Assembly: GCA_951804985.1 (NCBI GenBank) | Contig: OX638133.1 | Location: 70,128,367-70,192,366 of the forward strand | DNA from: Dryomyza anilis | Taxonomy: Eukaryota > Arthropoda > Insecta > Diptera > Dryomyzidae | Direction: 5' to 3' | Length of the DNA: 64,000 nucleotides | Shown: piece after piece, positions 45,011 to 56,413 of the stretch | How the letters are laid out: every line of letters starts with the position of its first letter | How positions within the stretch are numbered: position 1 is the stretch's first letter | Notes under the pieces: generated by a model | Databases searched by the model: none | What the model saw: the letters and a program-made list of their open reading frames with translations, nothing else | Told to the model about the DNA's origin: nothing | Position numbers and translations under genes: made by a program

Positions 45011-46290
45011 CCTAGTCGAGCTCATGTGGAATGTCTATATAATTAAAATCAATCCATGGTAATCGATTTAAAGTTTCTACTCATAAACTAAATAAATTTC
45101 GTTGAGTTGAGTTTAAACATTTGTACAAAATAAAAATGCTTATATAATTATGGAACTAATCAAAAATGTTGTGGACATTAATCGATTAGGCTGCAGTTCA
45201 ACTTTACATAATTAATGCACTTCAGATAAAGTTCGGTGGTTGAAGTTTAGTGGAATATGTAATTATACCCTACACCAATAAGAACGTTTGTTAAATTTAC
45301 TTAATACGTTTGATATGGATAAGTTTATATTAGAAATGTTTCAAAATTTAAGAAAATATTTTTTAAAAATAAGTTTTTTAATTTAAGTTAAAAGATATAA
45401 AGGTAGTTTACATGTTTGTGTCGGTTCAAAGCGGTTACAGTTTCGAATCTAAATTCGAATAAGCTCTATTTTTATAGACTGACAGATTCAGATCAGTACC
45501 TAGACAATTCATAATACATCAAATTTCATATAGGTAGATTACATGCATCAATTGAAAACTAAAACTTGAGAACTGAAACCAAACGATATATCCACGGTAT
45601 CGGAACGAGTGATTTGCAGAAACAAAGTAATCATAGAATTATGGGTCTAGTTTCAAATATAATATATAAAATTATAAAAAATTAATATATTATGCAATAA
45701 ATAATAGGTACACCTTAAAATCATTATTTTTTGTGTTTGACTGGTCATAACTTCGAAAGGATTAATCCGAATTTCATGAAGTTTTTTTCAAAATATTAGC
45801 TGAAGTATTCTCTGTGAAATATTAAAGAAATTGTATATATAACTCAAATTTGTAAAATATTAAAGTCTAAAATATGTAGAAAAACACAAAAATTGCCATA
45901 TATTTGTATTACATTATAACTCGAAAACTTGAGACAATCTGAAAAAACTGAGTATGATGTAGTGATAAGAATCTGTAAATCCATCAGAAAATCATACTTA
46001 GAACGTGGATAATTAAAAAAGGTCTCTATTTGTTATCTAGTGTTATTAAAAAAAAAGGTTCCAATATTCTTATATTTGATATGTATTTCGCGATATATAA
46101 AATTTTCTTCACAAATAGATTATTTTCAATTGGATATAAATTGTCTCGTAATGAGTCTTTATTGCCGCATTGTAGCTAACACTCTCCGCTTTAATTGCAT
46201 AAGAAAAGTTTGTAAAAGTTACCACTGACCACGTAATTTGTCTTCATTGGACAGTAAATAATTAAGAAACCTGATTTTTCTACACTAAAT
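45011..46290. other. AT-rich spacer upstream of the odorant receptor gene
   Basis: No other gene or element was recognised. Any distal regulatory elements of the receptor could lie here. Confidence 0.4.
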
Positions 46291-46297
46291 ACTCTGA

Positions 46298-46331
46298 TAT
46301 AAAAACGAGTGCATCTACTTTTCGGTCAGAG
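46298..46331 (+). promoter_or_regulatory. Core promoter of the Or24a-like gene
   Basis: TATAAAAA at 46298-46305 is followed by GGTCAGAG with the initiator A at 46328, which is 30 bases from the first T of the TATA box. That is standard arthropod spacing. It predicts a 5' untranslated leader of about 107 bases. Confidence 0.65.
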
Positions 46332-46434
46332 TTTTATAGACAATTTTGAGACAAGTTGTACCGAAGGCTTTAGAGAAAACTTTTGCCAAAAATCAGAGCA
46401 ACTTATAAGCTAATTATTTATTTTTTGCGCCACT

Positions 46435-48843
46435 ATGAAAGTGTCTTTAAAATTTCTGACACGCAGTCTACCGCTGCAGGGGTATTTCTTTGCACTGCCA
46501 AAACTCTGCCTCGGCATCATGGGCTACTGGCCCGAGAGCAGAACTACGTGTTGGCATACGCTGTGGGCTGCCACCAACTTTGTGATTCTGTTCATTGGCG
46601 TCGTTACAGAATTCATGGCTGGCTTCGCGTATATGGATGATAATTTGGAACTGGCGTTGGATGCTTTGTGCCCAGCGGGTACCTCGGCGATAACCTTGCT
46701 GAAAATGTTTCTGATTTATTACTATCGTCAGGATTTGCAGCTTGTGTTGAGTCGCATGCGGCAGCTGCTTTATGAGGGTAAAAGAATTTTGCTGGACGAT
46801 TTTGACGAACAGTATGGGGCTGAACAATGAAAAATATAAATATTATATTGCGGCTTAAAGACTATTTTCTAGAAGAAGTTAAATTATTAGGTCCGCTGTT
46901 TTTGTTTTCTTCCCACAGGAAAGATGTCATCATCGAAGGAGCAAGTCATACGCAAGCATTCCATAATGGCGACTAGATTGGGTTTTCCGATTTTCATGAT
47001 GGGTCTAGTCACATGTACAGCCTACAATCTGAAGCCGGTGATCTTCGCTGGGTTTCAGTGGTCACAGGGCAAACCAGTCGTTTGGGAAACTTCTTTTCAT
47101 ATGGCGTAAATATTTGTTGATTTATTTTTAACGCCTCTTTAAAATTTATTAACATCCACACAGAAAAATGTGTACATCATATTGATGAATTCCGTTCTTC
47201 AAACCATGATTCATTGTATTGAAGAACCCTTCATAATATTAATAACTAACGACATTAATGTTATGAATGCGATCATAAATATGATGAACTCTAGTTAACT
47301 GTCGAAAAAGTGTTCTTCAATATGATGAACTGTATGTGAAGAATACTAATGAACAAAAACATAATATATAATTTATTTTACTGTATATTAAAGAATGATG
47401 CTCATCAAACCAAATTTCGATCAAAATATTTATTTTTCGTTCATTTTTTGCCGTACTTCTCAGAAATTTAAAAAGGTCCTTATCACAATTTTGAAGTGCA
47501 AAGATAATGAGTACGGGGCACATGTTAACGTTTAAAAGTTTCAACTTAATTTTTCTAAAAGATTGTTCTATTAGCTTTAAAACGAGCCATCAATTTCTAG
47601 CATTTCTAGTTCAAGAGATATTTAAATATGAACAACCATACAAAAGTGATTTTTGGCCCTTTTTCCAACTTTGAGTCACTGTATCTCTGGAAGTAGTGGT
47701 CGGAAAAAATAAAAAAAATTGGTTAGTGCATGTGTCAATACCCTTTATCAGTTTCCAAAATTTCATTAAAATCGAAAAGGTAAAATCTCAAATTTGCCAA
47801 TATATATAATGAATGTATTCATCAATATGTCATTTAATGTACCGTGGTATCAATATGATGAATCTGGTAGTTGGTGAAAAAATACATAATATTCATCATG
47901 TTGATGATTTTTTTTTTCTGTGCATCAGCATACCGTCATTTCTACTAGATGCTCCATATTTTCCACTATCATACTTGTTCATCGCCTACACAGGATACAT
48001 AACGATCTTTTGCTTCAGCGGCTGCGATAGTTTCTTTTTTGAGTTTTGTGCATATATAACGGCCCTGTTTGAAGTTCTACAGAACGATATACAGACGATT
48101 TTCAAACTCTACGAAAGTAGGTACATTAAAGAAAGACCAATCATTATCTCTATTATATATAGTAATCGAATCCCTACAGATCGCTTCATAAACTCTCCGG
48201 CCGAATTTATCCAAAGTGAACAGCAACTGCGTAACATCATTGTCCGTCACAATGAGATCATCGACTTAACGCACTACTTCATCAAACGGTACACGATCAT
48301 TACACTAGCGCATTTTGTATCTGCGGGAATGGTACTCGGCATTAGTATCTTCGATATGATGACGGTATGTGAAGAATTACTACGTAAATTGGTATATCGT
48401 TAGATAACGGATATTTTACTAGTTTTCCGGGTTCAGAGTTTTGATTTATGTGTCCTATACAATCGCTGTGCTCTTTCAGTTGTTCGTTTATTGTTATGGG
48501 GGCACTCTGGTGGCAGAAAGTGTAAGTTTTAGTCAGTGCAATATGTGTCGTAATACCTATTACTTTTTTTTCCATAGAGTTCTCATTTGAGCACCGTCAT
48601 CTATTGTTGGAACTGGTACAACTGTGATCCCAAAATACGTCGCATGTTGCTCATGATGATCATACGTTCTCAGCGTACACTGACGATGTCGGTGCCGTTC
48701 TTTTCGCCTTCCTTGGCCACGCTGACTTCGGTAGGATATTTTGTATTATTGAATTAAAATTTTTCATTTTGATTTTTGGTAATTACTCTCAGATTTTACA
48801 TACATCGGGATCAATCATTGCTTTGGCTAAATCTTTTAATTAA
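46435..48843 (+). CDS. Or24a: Odorant receptor, Or24a-like, six exons
   Basis: Exons: 46435-46777, 46919-47105, 47929-48364, 48423-48521, 48578-48730 and 48793-48843. They give 422 residues; Drosophila Or24a has about 400. All introns are GT-AG (phases 1, 2, 0, 0, 0). Matching blocks run the whole length: LELALDALCP near residue 75, VWETSFHM before TM4, AYTGYITIFCFSG, ITLAHFVSAG, FSGFRVLIYV and, at the C terminus, SVPFFSPSLATLTS then SGSIIALAKSFN. Insect odorant receptors are seven-helix membrane proteins with a cytoplasmic N terminus. They form odour-gated cation channels with Orco in olfactory neuron dendrites. In Drosophila the orthologue is a larval receptor tuned to aromatics; the ligand here is unknown. 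Intron 2 (823 bp) contains a TIR element. The start ATG is the first in the frame and fits the predicted leader. Confidence 0.93.
47159..47922 (+). mobile_element. CACAGAAAAA-ended TIR element in intron 2 of the Or24a-like gene
   Basis: Starts CACAGAAAAATGTG and ends TTTTTTTCTGTG. It shares TACATCATATTGATGAATTC, CGTTCTTCAAACCA and ATGTCATTTAATG with copies at 52323 and 56414. Its T-rich end lies 6 bases before the splice acceptor of exon 3 and supplies that acceptor's pyrimidine tract. The middle (47540-47800) differs from the other copies. Confidence 0.85.
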
Positions 48844-50328
48844 ACATTATTTTAATGTAATGAAAATAAAAATGTATATCACAGCAAATATCACTGATCA
48901 AAAATGTCCATTGATATCAGTGATACCAACTTATATTTTCAGTGTCCCCGATATTCTTAACAAAACTCCCCAATTTACTATAAAATTCCCCGCACGAATG
49001 TAATTTAAACACACGAAGTAAATAGTCCTTTTCGAAATATTCCATTGAACAAATATTACGCTATATGTTATTCATTAATTTTTTTTTTATTTCTCTAATT
49101 TTTGAAGGACATTTCTCAGACATTATAAATTGAGAAAAATTAATTAATGTATATGCTATATATGTATATATTTTAGCATATACACCAAGCCAGAAAGGAT
49201 TTTATTTATACTATTAAATAATTAATAGTTTATTTTTATTAATTAATACTATTAAATAATTAAATAATAATTAATAGTTATCCAATTAATTATATTAATA
49301 AAATTAATTAATTAAAATCAAACAAATAATTCTAAGATTTTGAATTAATATTGTAAAAAGAGCTTGAAGGATTTTGAAATTGAAATTGCACTTGATTTTG
49401 AAAATAATTTTCAAATTGCCACTTAAATAACTACGAGAAACGATGATACATAAAAACTTTAATTAAAATATTATGTTCGTATCAAATACAAATCAACTTA
49501 TTTAGTAATTTTTATGTACATTTATTATTTGTTTAAAAATTGCCATATTAAATTACGACTTTCAGAAGATTTTCACCAAATCAGCATGCTCAACATGGAG
49601 CTCTTTTTTTTAGGCATAAATTAGCATGACGTCAAAGAAAGTGTTACAAAAAAAATCACAAAGATTGTATGTACAAGGATCAAAGTGTTAACGATAGCAT
49701 ATTTCGAGAATAAAAGGATTCTGCTATGGTTGAAAAGGGACTGTGCATTAATAGTAGCATGATAAGAAAATTACGAAAGTGATTTTAACATAAAATGAAA
49801 GGGTGTTGCTACAGAATTGATAAGGGTTAAAAGCAACTCACTAAAAAATATACTATGCAAAAGGGAAAGCAATGGTTTTATATTAAAGAATAATTACAAT
49901 TGTAGATATTTTGAGTTAATATATAAAATATTAATATAATAATCAAATAGCTTTAAAAAAATGTTTTTCAAGAAACAGTTTATTCTTTTTGATGATAAAT
50001 TAATTAAATTTATAATTTTTGATTACAAATAAGCAGGAAATGAAAATGCTGTATTTGCAGTTATTTGTATTATATCGTTACAGTATTATACCGTTACAGT
50101 ATTATACCGTCAAAATAAGTTAAGAAAATAAAGGCAAAAAGACAAGTTTGAATATAAATTTAAAATATTACTTGCACCTTGAGACAAAATTTTAAGCAGG
50201 AAAATGCAAAGAAATCAGATTTGATGGGAGATTTGTGATTTCAACTTAAATTTTATAAAAAACTATAGTAAGAAGTAATTAATCCACTTATTATAAATAT
50301 TGGGTATTAAGTATTCACTTATTAAGTA
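48844..50328. other. 3' untranslated end of Or24a-like gene and AT-rich spacer
   Basis: AATAAA at 48865-48870, only 22 bases after the stop codon, is the likely poly(A) signal. A hAT-like end CAGTGATACCAAC begins at 48919. From 49080 to 49340 the sequence is almost pure A/T with TTAATTAATTAA repeats. Nothing else recognised. Confidence 0.5.
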
Positions 50329-51201
50329 CACCCAGAAAAAAATCATGGTAAATTGATAGTATTTCAATAGAAAAACAATAATTTATACCATTAAAATTGG
50401 TCAATAGGATGCGTCCCATTAGTTCAGTAATATTGAAACTGTTAATACAATGTGTGGTTGTACCATAAATTTTATTATGTGATATTTTAATTACAATAAG
50501 AAAGATCTATACAAATTTAATGATACGTATTATTAATTTTATGGTATAATCAAATTACATTTTCCTAATAATTTATTAAAACAAAAATGTATTTTAGGTA
50601 ATTTTCGTATATATTATTTTATTAAAATGTCGAAATTGATATTCACTTTTACAACACACACATAAAAAGACACTTCTTGCTGAAAAAGGTTATAACACAT
50701 TTAATGTTTGCTTTGGTTTCCAATAATTGATTGTAGTACTTGAGTCTGCAGTTGTTTTTGAGTCCCTTGCCATAATAGAAGTTCGATGTATTATTTATTT
50801 TCTGTAATAAATAAAAATATAAATATATACATATAATTTATTTACATTAAATACTTTGAGTCCTTACCAATGTCGCGTTTAATAATGTGGATTATTACAA
50901 AAAATACATACGACCATTTTGAGTGAACACGCAGAATGACGTACAAAACGAACATGTTTGTAATTGTTTTTATGTTTTTTTACACTACGTTTATTATAAT
51001 AGGAGGAAACCATTAAAACAACAGTATTTTTTCTATTTAAAATAATAATATTGAAATATTTAAATTTATGGTAGTGAATTTTTCAAATACTATTGAATTA
51101 ATTAGAAAACTTTTGATTTAAAAAGAAAAAACTATTAATACATGTACCATAAGGTCAATGGTCGTACCATAAAGTACTTAATGGTACATTTTCTTCTGAG
51201 T
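50329..51201. mobile_element. TIR element with ACACCCAGAAAAAAAT / TTTTCTTCTGAGTGT ends
   Basis: The ends are imperfect inverted repeats, and GGTA and TACCAT motifs recur inside both ends. Related ends occur at 20057-20641. The 873-bp interior has no transposase frame. Confidence 0.65.
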
Positions 51202-51605
51202 GTATTCACTTGAACGCATTACTTGTACGTACCGCGAAATCGCCTGAGAAAGGCATCTGACGGTCAAAATTCTGTAACTTTTGATGGAAATGAGCAATTG
51301 TCATAGAAATTTCAGTTTCTGAAAGAAGATGAATGGGGACTATCACATAAATGAAAAATACCCTAATCCATTTTAAACATTTTTGAGTTTTAAAAAAATG
51401 AAAAACATAAAAATTAATTTTTCTAGATCCATGTTTTAATTTCGGCAAAAATTGTATTATACGTAGGTTGTGCCGTATGTCTGTAGGCTGGGCCACCGCT
51501 ATTTTTTTGTTTTTTTACACTGGCGATCTTAAAGTTTTAATGGTACATTTCAAGTAACATTGCACTCCAACTTTTCTCGAAACTTTGAAGTGAAATGGCC
51601 TGTTG
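51202..51605. other. Spacer
   Basis: A minus-strand open frame at 51206-51496 has no recognised relatives; no other structure seen. Confidence 0.35.
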
Positions 51606-52056
51606 CTTATAACCAGGGCAAGTTTTTTTTTGGCTTTTGCCAAAAAATGCAATTTTTTGCCATTTTTTCCATTATTTTGTAAATTTGCCAATTTGGATAT
51701 ACTTTGCCTAAAAATGCATTTTTTACACTCTGGCAAACCTTTTTTTAAATATTATTTTCGATTTTCTGGTTGTATTAAAAAAAATATATGACGTCCTTTT
51801 CTTGTGTACTTATTTTTGTATGTTCTTAATTTTGTGAATGAAATTAACGAAATAAATATTAGACCATGTAAAAGAGCAATCTATGATTTTCAACAAAAAT
51901 AGTTCATTGAAAAATTTTATAAAGTTGTGTTTGCCAATTTTTGACTATTTTTGTGCCATTTTTTACCATTTTTGCCATTTTTACGGTTTTTTGTGCCATT
52001 TTACCTGCCATTTTTAACTATATTTTGTGCCAAAAAAAACTTGCCCTGCTTATAAC
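51606..52056. mobile_element. hAT MITE with 8-bp target duplication
   Basis: The ends CAGGGCAAGTTTTTTTTTGG and CCAAAAAAAACTTGCCCTG are inverted repeats. CTTATAAC is duplicated at 51606-51613 and 52049-52056. The 435-bp interior repeats TTTTTGCCATTTTT and has no coding capacity. Confidence 0.88.
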
Positions 52057-52322
52057 TCATCCAGATGAATACTACAATGTACTTAAAAAGTTTTTTGTTG
52101 ACTTTTTCAAGTGTTTTTCAACTTTGTCAATTTACATTATAAAATCAAAGTTAAATGCATTAAAATGTCGTTCATGAATACCTGTATTTTTTTAAATTTT
52201 TATGTAACCATAAAAGTTTCTTCTATAAAAGATAGCCCATTAAATGCACTTTATATTGATTTTATTATATTATTCCACTAACTTGTTTGCACACAAAATG
52301 TTATGGACAAAATACAAAACTA

Positions 52323-53139
52323 CACAGAAAAAAAAAAATGTACATCATATTGATGAATTCCGTTCTTCAAACCAGGATTCATTGTATTGAAGAGCCATTC
52401 ATAATATTAATGACTAACGCCATCAATGTTATGAATGCTATCATAAATATGAAGAACGCTTGGTAACTGTCGAAAAAGTGTTCTTCAATATGATGAACTG
52501 TATGTGAAAAATACGTTTCATCAGATTAATGAACCAAAATATAAAATACAACATATATGTTCTTTATATTGAAGAACGCTGTTCATTAAACCAAAATTTC
52601 TATCAACATATTTTTTTTTCGTTCATGTTTTGTCGTACTTCTCAATTCTCAAGTAGTTCTTGTGTGTTATTTCTTATATAATGCTTGCTCGACATGCATA
52701 AATTAGTAAAATGTTTTATAATATACTTATTATACGTACAACTTTTTGTTAATAAAAAGTTATATTTATAAAAAATATATTTTGAAAAAAAAAAAAATTT
52801 CGAAATTTTTTTTTTACATTTTTTTTTTGGAACAATTTTATTTGTACAACATTTTTTTTTTTGGGATAATTTTTTTACTGTTTTTTTTAAATAAAATTTG
52901 TACACTTTTTTTTCAAATTATTTTATAAAAAAAAATTTTTTTGAAAAAAATATTATGAACAAATTCATCAATATGACAATTCAAATTCATTGTATTGAAT
53001 ACTTTGTTCATATATATAATGATTACATTCATTAATATGTCATTTAATGAACGGTGGTATCAATATGATGAAACTGGTAGTTGGTGAAAAAATTCATAAT
53101 ATTTATAAATAAATTCATCATATTGAAGAATTTTTTTTT
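52323..53139 (+). mobile_element. CACAGAAAAA-ended TIR element copy
   Basis: Closely follows the copy in the odorant receptor intron at its first 300 and last 160 bases. The central part has TGCTTGCTCGACATGCATAA and long A/T homopolymer stretches. The right terminal CTGTG is lost. Confidence 0.75.
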
Positions 53140-53394
53140 TAGAACGTAGAGAACGTAGAACGAGAACCGGCACCGATATTTCAAGGATTTTAGTTCCACT
53201 GTGGGACCGCATTGAACCGGAATTCTAACCGGAACCGTTTCTATTTTTGAAACCGGAAACGGAATCGAAACCGTCATTAAAAAAATTGTGGAACCGGAAT
53301 TGGAACCCATACAGTTTTTTGGTTGAAACTTTTATCAAAACCGCTATTTTAAAAATCTTGGAACCAGAACTAGAACCGATATTCTAAAGTGTTT

Positions 53395-53607
53395 TAGTCT
53401 CGTTTTGCCTAATTTTTCATGTGATTCCGTGCTTTTTTCGTGTTTTGTCGTGCTTCTTTGTGTCTTTCTAAATCAAGTGTTTTATCGTGCTTCTCGTGCG
53501 TGCCTATAAATTTAGTCGTCGGGCTTGTGTTTGTGCGTTTTACCTATCGGCGTGCCCGTGCGTGTCCGTGCCATCAAAAACAGACACGCGCCCATCTCTA
53601 ACCTATA
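53395..53607 (+). mobile_element. Dispersed repeat ending in CACGCGCCCATCTCTA
   Basis: Second copy of the repeat at 44840. The terminus, read inverted, is TAGAGATGGGCGCGTG, a typical hAT-like end. The preceding 53150-53395 is a degenerate GGAACCGGAA-type repeat. Confidence 0.55.
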
Positions 53608-53753
53608 CCCTACACACAAGTTTTGTGATGCAAAGAATCCGATTAGAAATGTCGCATGACAAATGGCAGGCATTTAAATTATAAGATAAGAATAATAGAT
53701 TTGTATATTAATTAAATTAGAAAATGCTAAGAAGTTTCCATTAGGATTAGTTG

Positions 53754-55064
53754 ATGTCCGTCATCATGTGGCAACACTGGCGTATTCTGCGTGTGGCATT
53801 ATTCAGCTATCATGTATTTTGTGGACTATCAATGGTATGTTTCGAAAGGAACTGGAAGTATATTTGGCTGTATTGGCTGCTTCAAATTCTTGCAATCGTG
53901 CACAATATCTTCACGTTGTTCCTAATTTTAAAATATACCATTGACTGGTACACTTATTATGAATATTTATTACTGGATTATGTGATTGTATTAACAAACT
54001 TTGTAAATGTCGCGATGTCGTATGTCACAGTCTTGCTAAATATTGCCATGCGTTGGCAAACCGAAAAAGTGCTACGCGATATTGTCGCACAATTGTCGCT
54101 CTTGGAGTCGCGTTACTTTGACAAATTCCATGAACATCGATCAAGTGTCGATCGAAGTCTTATGTTGTTATTGTACATAAAAATCTTTATATTATCATAC
54201 ATGATAATTTATGGTGTCTACAAAATTCTGATCAATATTTCTTTTATGGAGGATGATAATGAGATTTTATTTTGGTCGTGCAGTTATGAAATAATAATCA
54301 TGGTACACTGGCTTCAAACAATTGCCCTGCAGTATTTTGTAGTCTTGTGGCAAATTTGCAGGCGATTCCTTCAGATCAACAATGAGTTGCTGACCATGAC
54401 AAAGCGGCAGAAGAACAACCCAACAGATCCGCAGCTGTGTGAGCAGCTCTCTGTGAACGTGCACGAATTGTCAGCGATATATGTGGAATTGACGCAATTA
54501 CTGGTGCGACTCAACCATGCTTGCAGATTCCAGCTGCTATGTGTGGTGGCCACATTCCTTTTCAGCAACGTCTCCATTGGCTACTACATCGCGGTATTCT
54601 ACAATACTGGGCAATTGCACTCTTTTGTGTTGGTAATGTTCTTCCAACTGCTGGTTTATATATTCAAGTACGCAGATGCAAAACTGATTCATGTACTCGC
54701 GGATAAGATAACGCAACTGCACGCGGAGACTATAATAATTTTGAGGCAGTTCAGAAGCCATACACAGCATCAACCAATATTGGATCGTTGTGTAAATATT
54801 TGTAAATATTTTTTGTTTTTTATTTTCAAATTTATTGCATTGCAGATTGAGCTGTGGTCCTTGCAACTCATGCAGCAAACAGTTTCTGTTAATATCTTTG
54901 GAATGATCACTATCAACCGCCAGACAGCCTTTACCATAATGTCACAGGTCTGTTTGTACATAATTGTACTGATTCAAACAGATTACGAAAACATATTTTA
55001 TCTATATTCAAATTTTAATAGTTCAGTACTCAATAATTCAACTATCATACATATAACTAAATGA
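53754..55064 (+). CDS. Gustatory receptor (7tm_7 family), two exons
   Basis: The first ATG of the frame is at 53754; ATG TGG at 53766 aligns with the MW of the paralogue at 61087-62328. Exon 1 ends at 54791 after DRC, the 54-base intron is 54792-54845 (GTAAAT...TGCAG), and exon 2 starts IELWSLQL. The spliced protein has 418 residues. The intron is a multiple of three with no stop, so the unspliced frame is also open. Seven hydrophobic segments are visible. The C-terminal block FGMITINRQTAFTIMSQVCLYIIVLIQTD is shortened here to its key parts: GMITINR and LYIIVLIQT, the place of the insect Gr signature TYxxxxxQF, with Thr where Phe is usual. General likeness is to Drosophila Gr22/Gr36/Gr59-type bitter receptors; the exact orthologue is uncertain. 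Such receptors are ligand-gated cation channels of taste neurons. Confidence 0.9.
   Translation: MSVIMWQHWRILRVALFSYHVFCGLSMVCFERNWKYIWLYWLLQILAIVHNIFTLFLILKYTIDWYTYYEYLLLDYVIVLTNFVNVAMSYVTVLLNIAMRWQTEKVLRDIVAQLSLLESRYFDKFHEHRSSVDRSLMLLLYIKIFILSYMIIYGVYKILINISFMEDDNEILFWSCSYEIIIMVHWLQTIALQYFVVLWQICRRFLQINNELLTMTKRQKNNPTDPQLCEQLSVNVHELSAIYVELTQLLVRLNHACRFQLLCVVATFLFSNVSIGYYIAVFYNTGQLHSFVLVMFFQLLVYIFKYADAKLIHVLADKITQLHAETIIILRQFRSHTQHQPILDRCVNICKYFLFFIFKFIALQIELWSLQLMQQTVSVNIFGMITINRQTAFTIMSQVCLYIIVLIQTDYENIFYLYSNFNSSVLNNSTIIHITK
54792..54845 (+). other. 54-base stop-free intron of the gustatory receptor gene
   Basis: Starts GTAAATATTTG after the TGT (Cys) codon and ends TTGCATTGCAG before ATT GAG CTG. 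The paralogue has a 60-base intron at the same place and phase whose splicing is required to reach the C terminus. That makes splicing here nearly certain. Confidence 0.85.
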
Positions 55065-55149
55065 AATTTATGAATAACGAATATTAAATAAGCCCTTAAT
55101 AAGCTAATGAATGTATAACACAAATTATTTTTAATTTGATTACATGATT

Positions 55150-56035
55150 TTTAAAAATCCGGTTGTCGAGCAAGCATTATACATATAATAAATAGCAAAC
55201 ATAAACCACTTGAGAACTCTAAATATGGCAAAAAAATAAACGAAAAAATAAATACGTTGGTTGAAATTTGGTTTAATCAACAACATTCTTCAATATGATG
55301 TACATTAGGGCGGATCGAAACCAAACATTTATTTTTATTTAAAAATGCAATAGGGCTTAAAAGTTACATTATTATGCTAGAGCTTACCACAAAAAATTTG
55401 AGTTGAAAAAAATAATGGCATATTTTCGCGCATTGCAGATAAAGTTAAAAAAAAACACTTGAAATCCATATTTTTATTTTTTTTCCATCTACATAAACTT
55501 TTCTTTAGATAAAAATTAGAGATTGTATCTATTAATGTCCTCCTAAAATTTCATCAATTTTGAATAAAATCTTATACTCGTGCATCATCCTTGTCGTTGA
55601 AAAAGTACAAAAAATCGACATTTTCTTTGGTTAAACCATTCTAAAATCGACCATTCTAAAATGGGTGGTTATTTTGACATGTAATTTTTTTTTATATATG
55701 TTGTAGGTTTGCTGAATCCAAATTCGTTAACGGTCAATTTATATCGGGTATAGTTTTTGAACAAAACAAAATCCAAAAGTATGGTGTTTTAACTTCATAT
55801 GCAATGCGCGAACACAGGATTTTTTTTTTACTTAAATTTTTTGTGGTAAACTTTAGCAGCACAATGCAACTTTTAAGCCCCATTACAACTTTGGGAAAAA
55901 AAAATCGATCCGCCCTAATTTACATATAATTTGTGCATTATAAATGTGCTCATAAAATTGAAGAACACTTTTCATCAAATTGATGATGATTCATAACATT
56001 GATGTTCATCAATATGAATAATTACCGTGTTAATT
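55150..56035 (-). mobile_element. CACAGAAAAA-family element, inverted, interrupted by a hAT MITE
   Basis: GTCGAGCAAGCATTATACAT, GAAATTTGGTTTAAT and AACATTCTTCAATATGATGT follow the inverted order of the copy at 52323. The hAT MITE at 55306-55917 splits it. Confidence 0.65.
55298..55925. mobile_element. hAT MITE with TAGGGCGGATCGA ends
   Basis: The ends TAGGGCGGATCGA (55306) and TCGATCCGCCCTA (to 55917) are inverted. The flanking octamers ATGTACAT and ATTTACAT differ at one base, consistent with an 8-bp duplication that has mutated. Inward similarity continues (GGGCTTAAAAGTT against AACTTTTAAGCCC). 612 bp, non-coding. Confidence 0.8.
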
Positions 56036-56413
56036 TTGTTTTTGGCCTAATAAAGGCACAGTTTCCGTATAACGGATAGAGGAAAAGGTTTCGATTTTTC
56101 TATTATTGTTCATTTTAGTCCATATTCTTAATAACCAAATTATTGTAAAGTAACAATTTAGATTTGTTTTTTTGTGTTTAATACTTAAAGAACAGTTTCA
56201 AATTTATATAAGCTCTTTCTCTTGTTTTGGAGATATTTCTGATTTTAGTATAATAGTTTCGGTTGCGATTGTTCATAAATGGAATGAACGGCGTTAATTG
56301 AGTCATCTAAAACTCAATACTCCCACATTTTACTTCTCGTTCTATGCAATAAGTATAAATCATTTATTTTAACAAACGCTTCCAGCCAACGCTTCAAGTG
56401 ATCTTATAGTACA
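56036..56413. other. Spacer
   Basis: Nothing recognised. Confidence 0.35.

Noticed and set aside
46468..46827. Minus-strand 119-codon frame
   Set aside because: Antisense to exon 1 of the Or24a-like gene.
46778..46830. Continuation of the Or24a-like frame beyond GAGG at 46777
   Set aside because: This is intron sequence; splicing to 46919 restores the family alignment.
52642..52928. Lys- and Phe-rich frames on both strands
   Set aside because: Homopolymer A/T stretch of a TIR element.
53751..53753. Start of the gustatory receptor at TTG
   Set aside because: A normal ATG follows immediately at 53754.
54267..54961. Four overlapping minus-strand frames and one plus-strand frame
   Set aside because: Shadows of the gustatory receptor exon.
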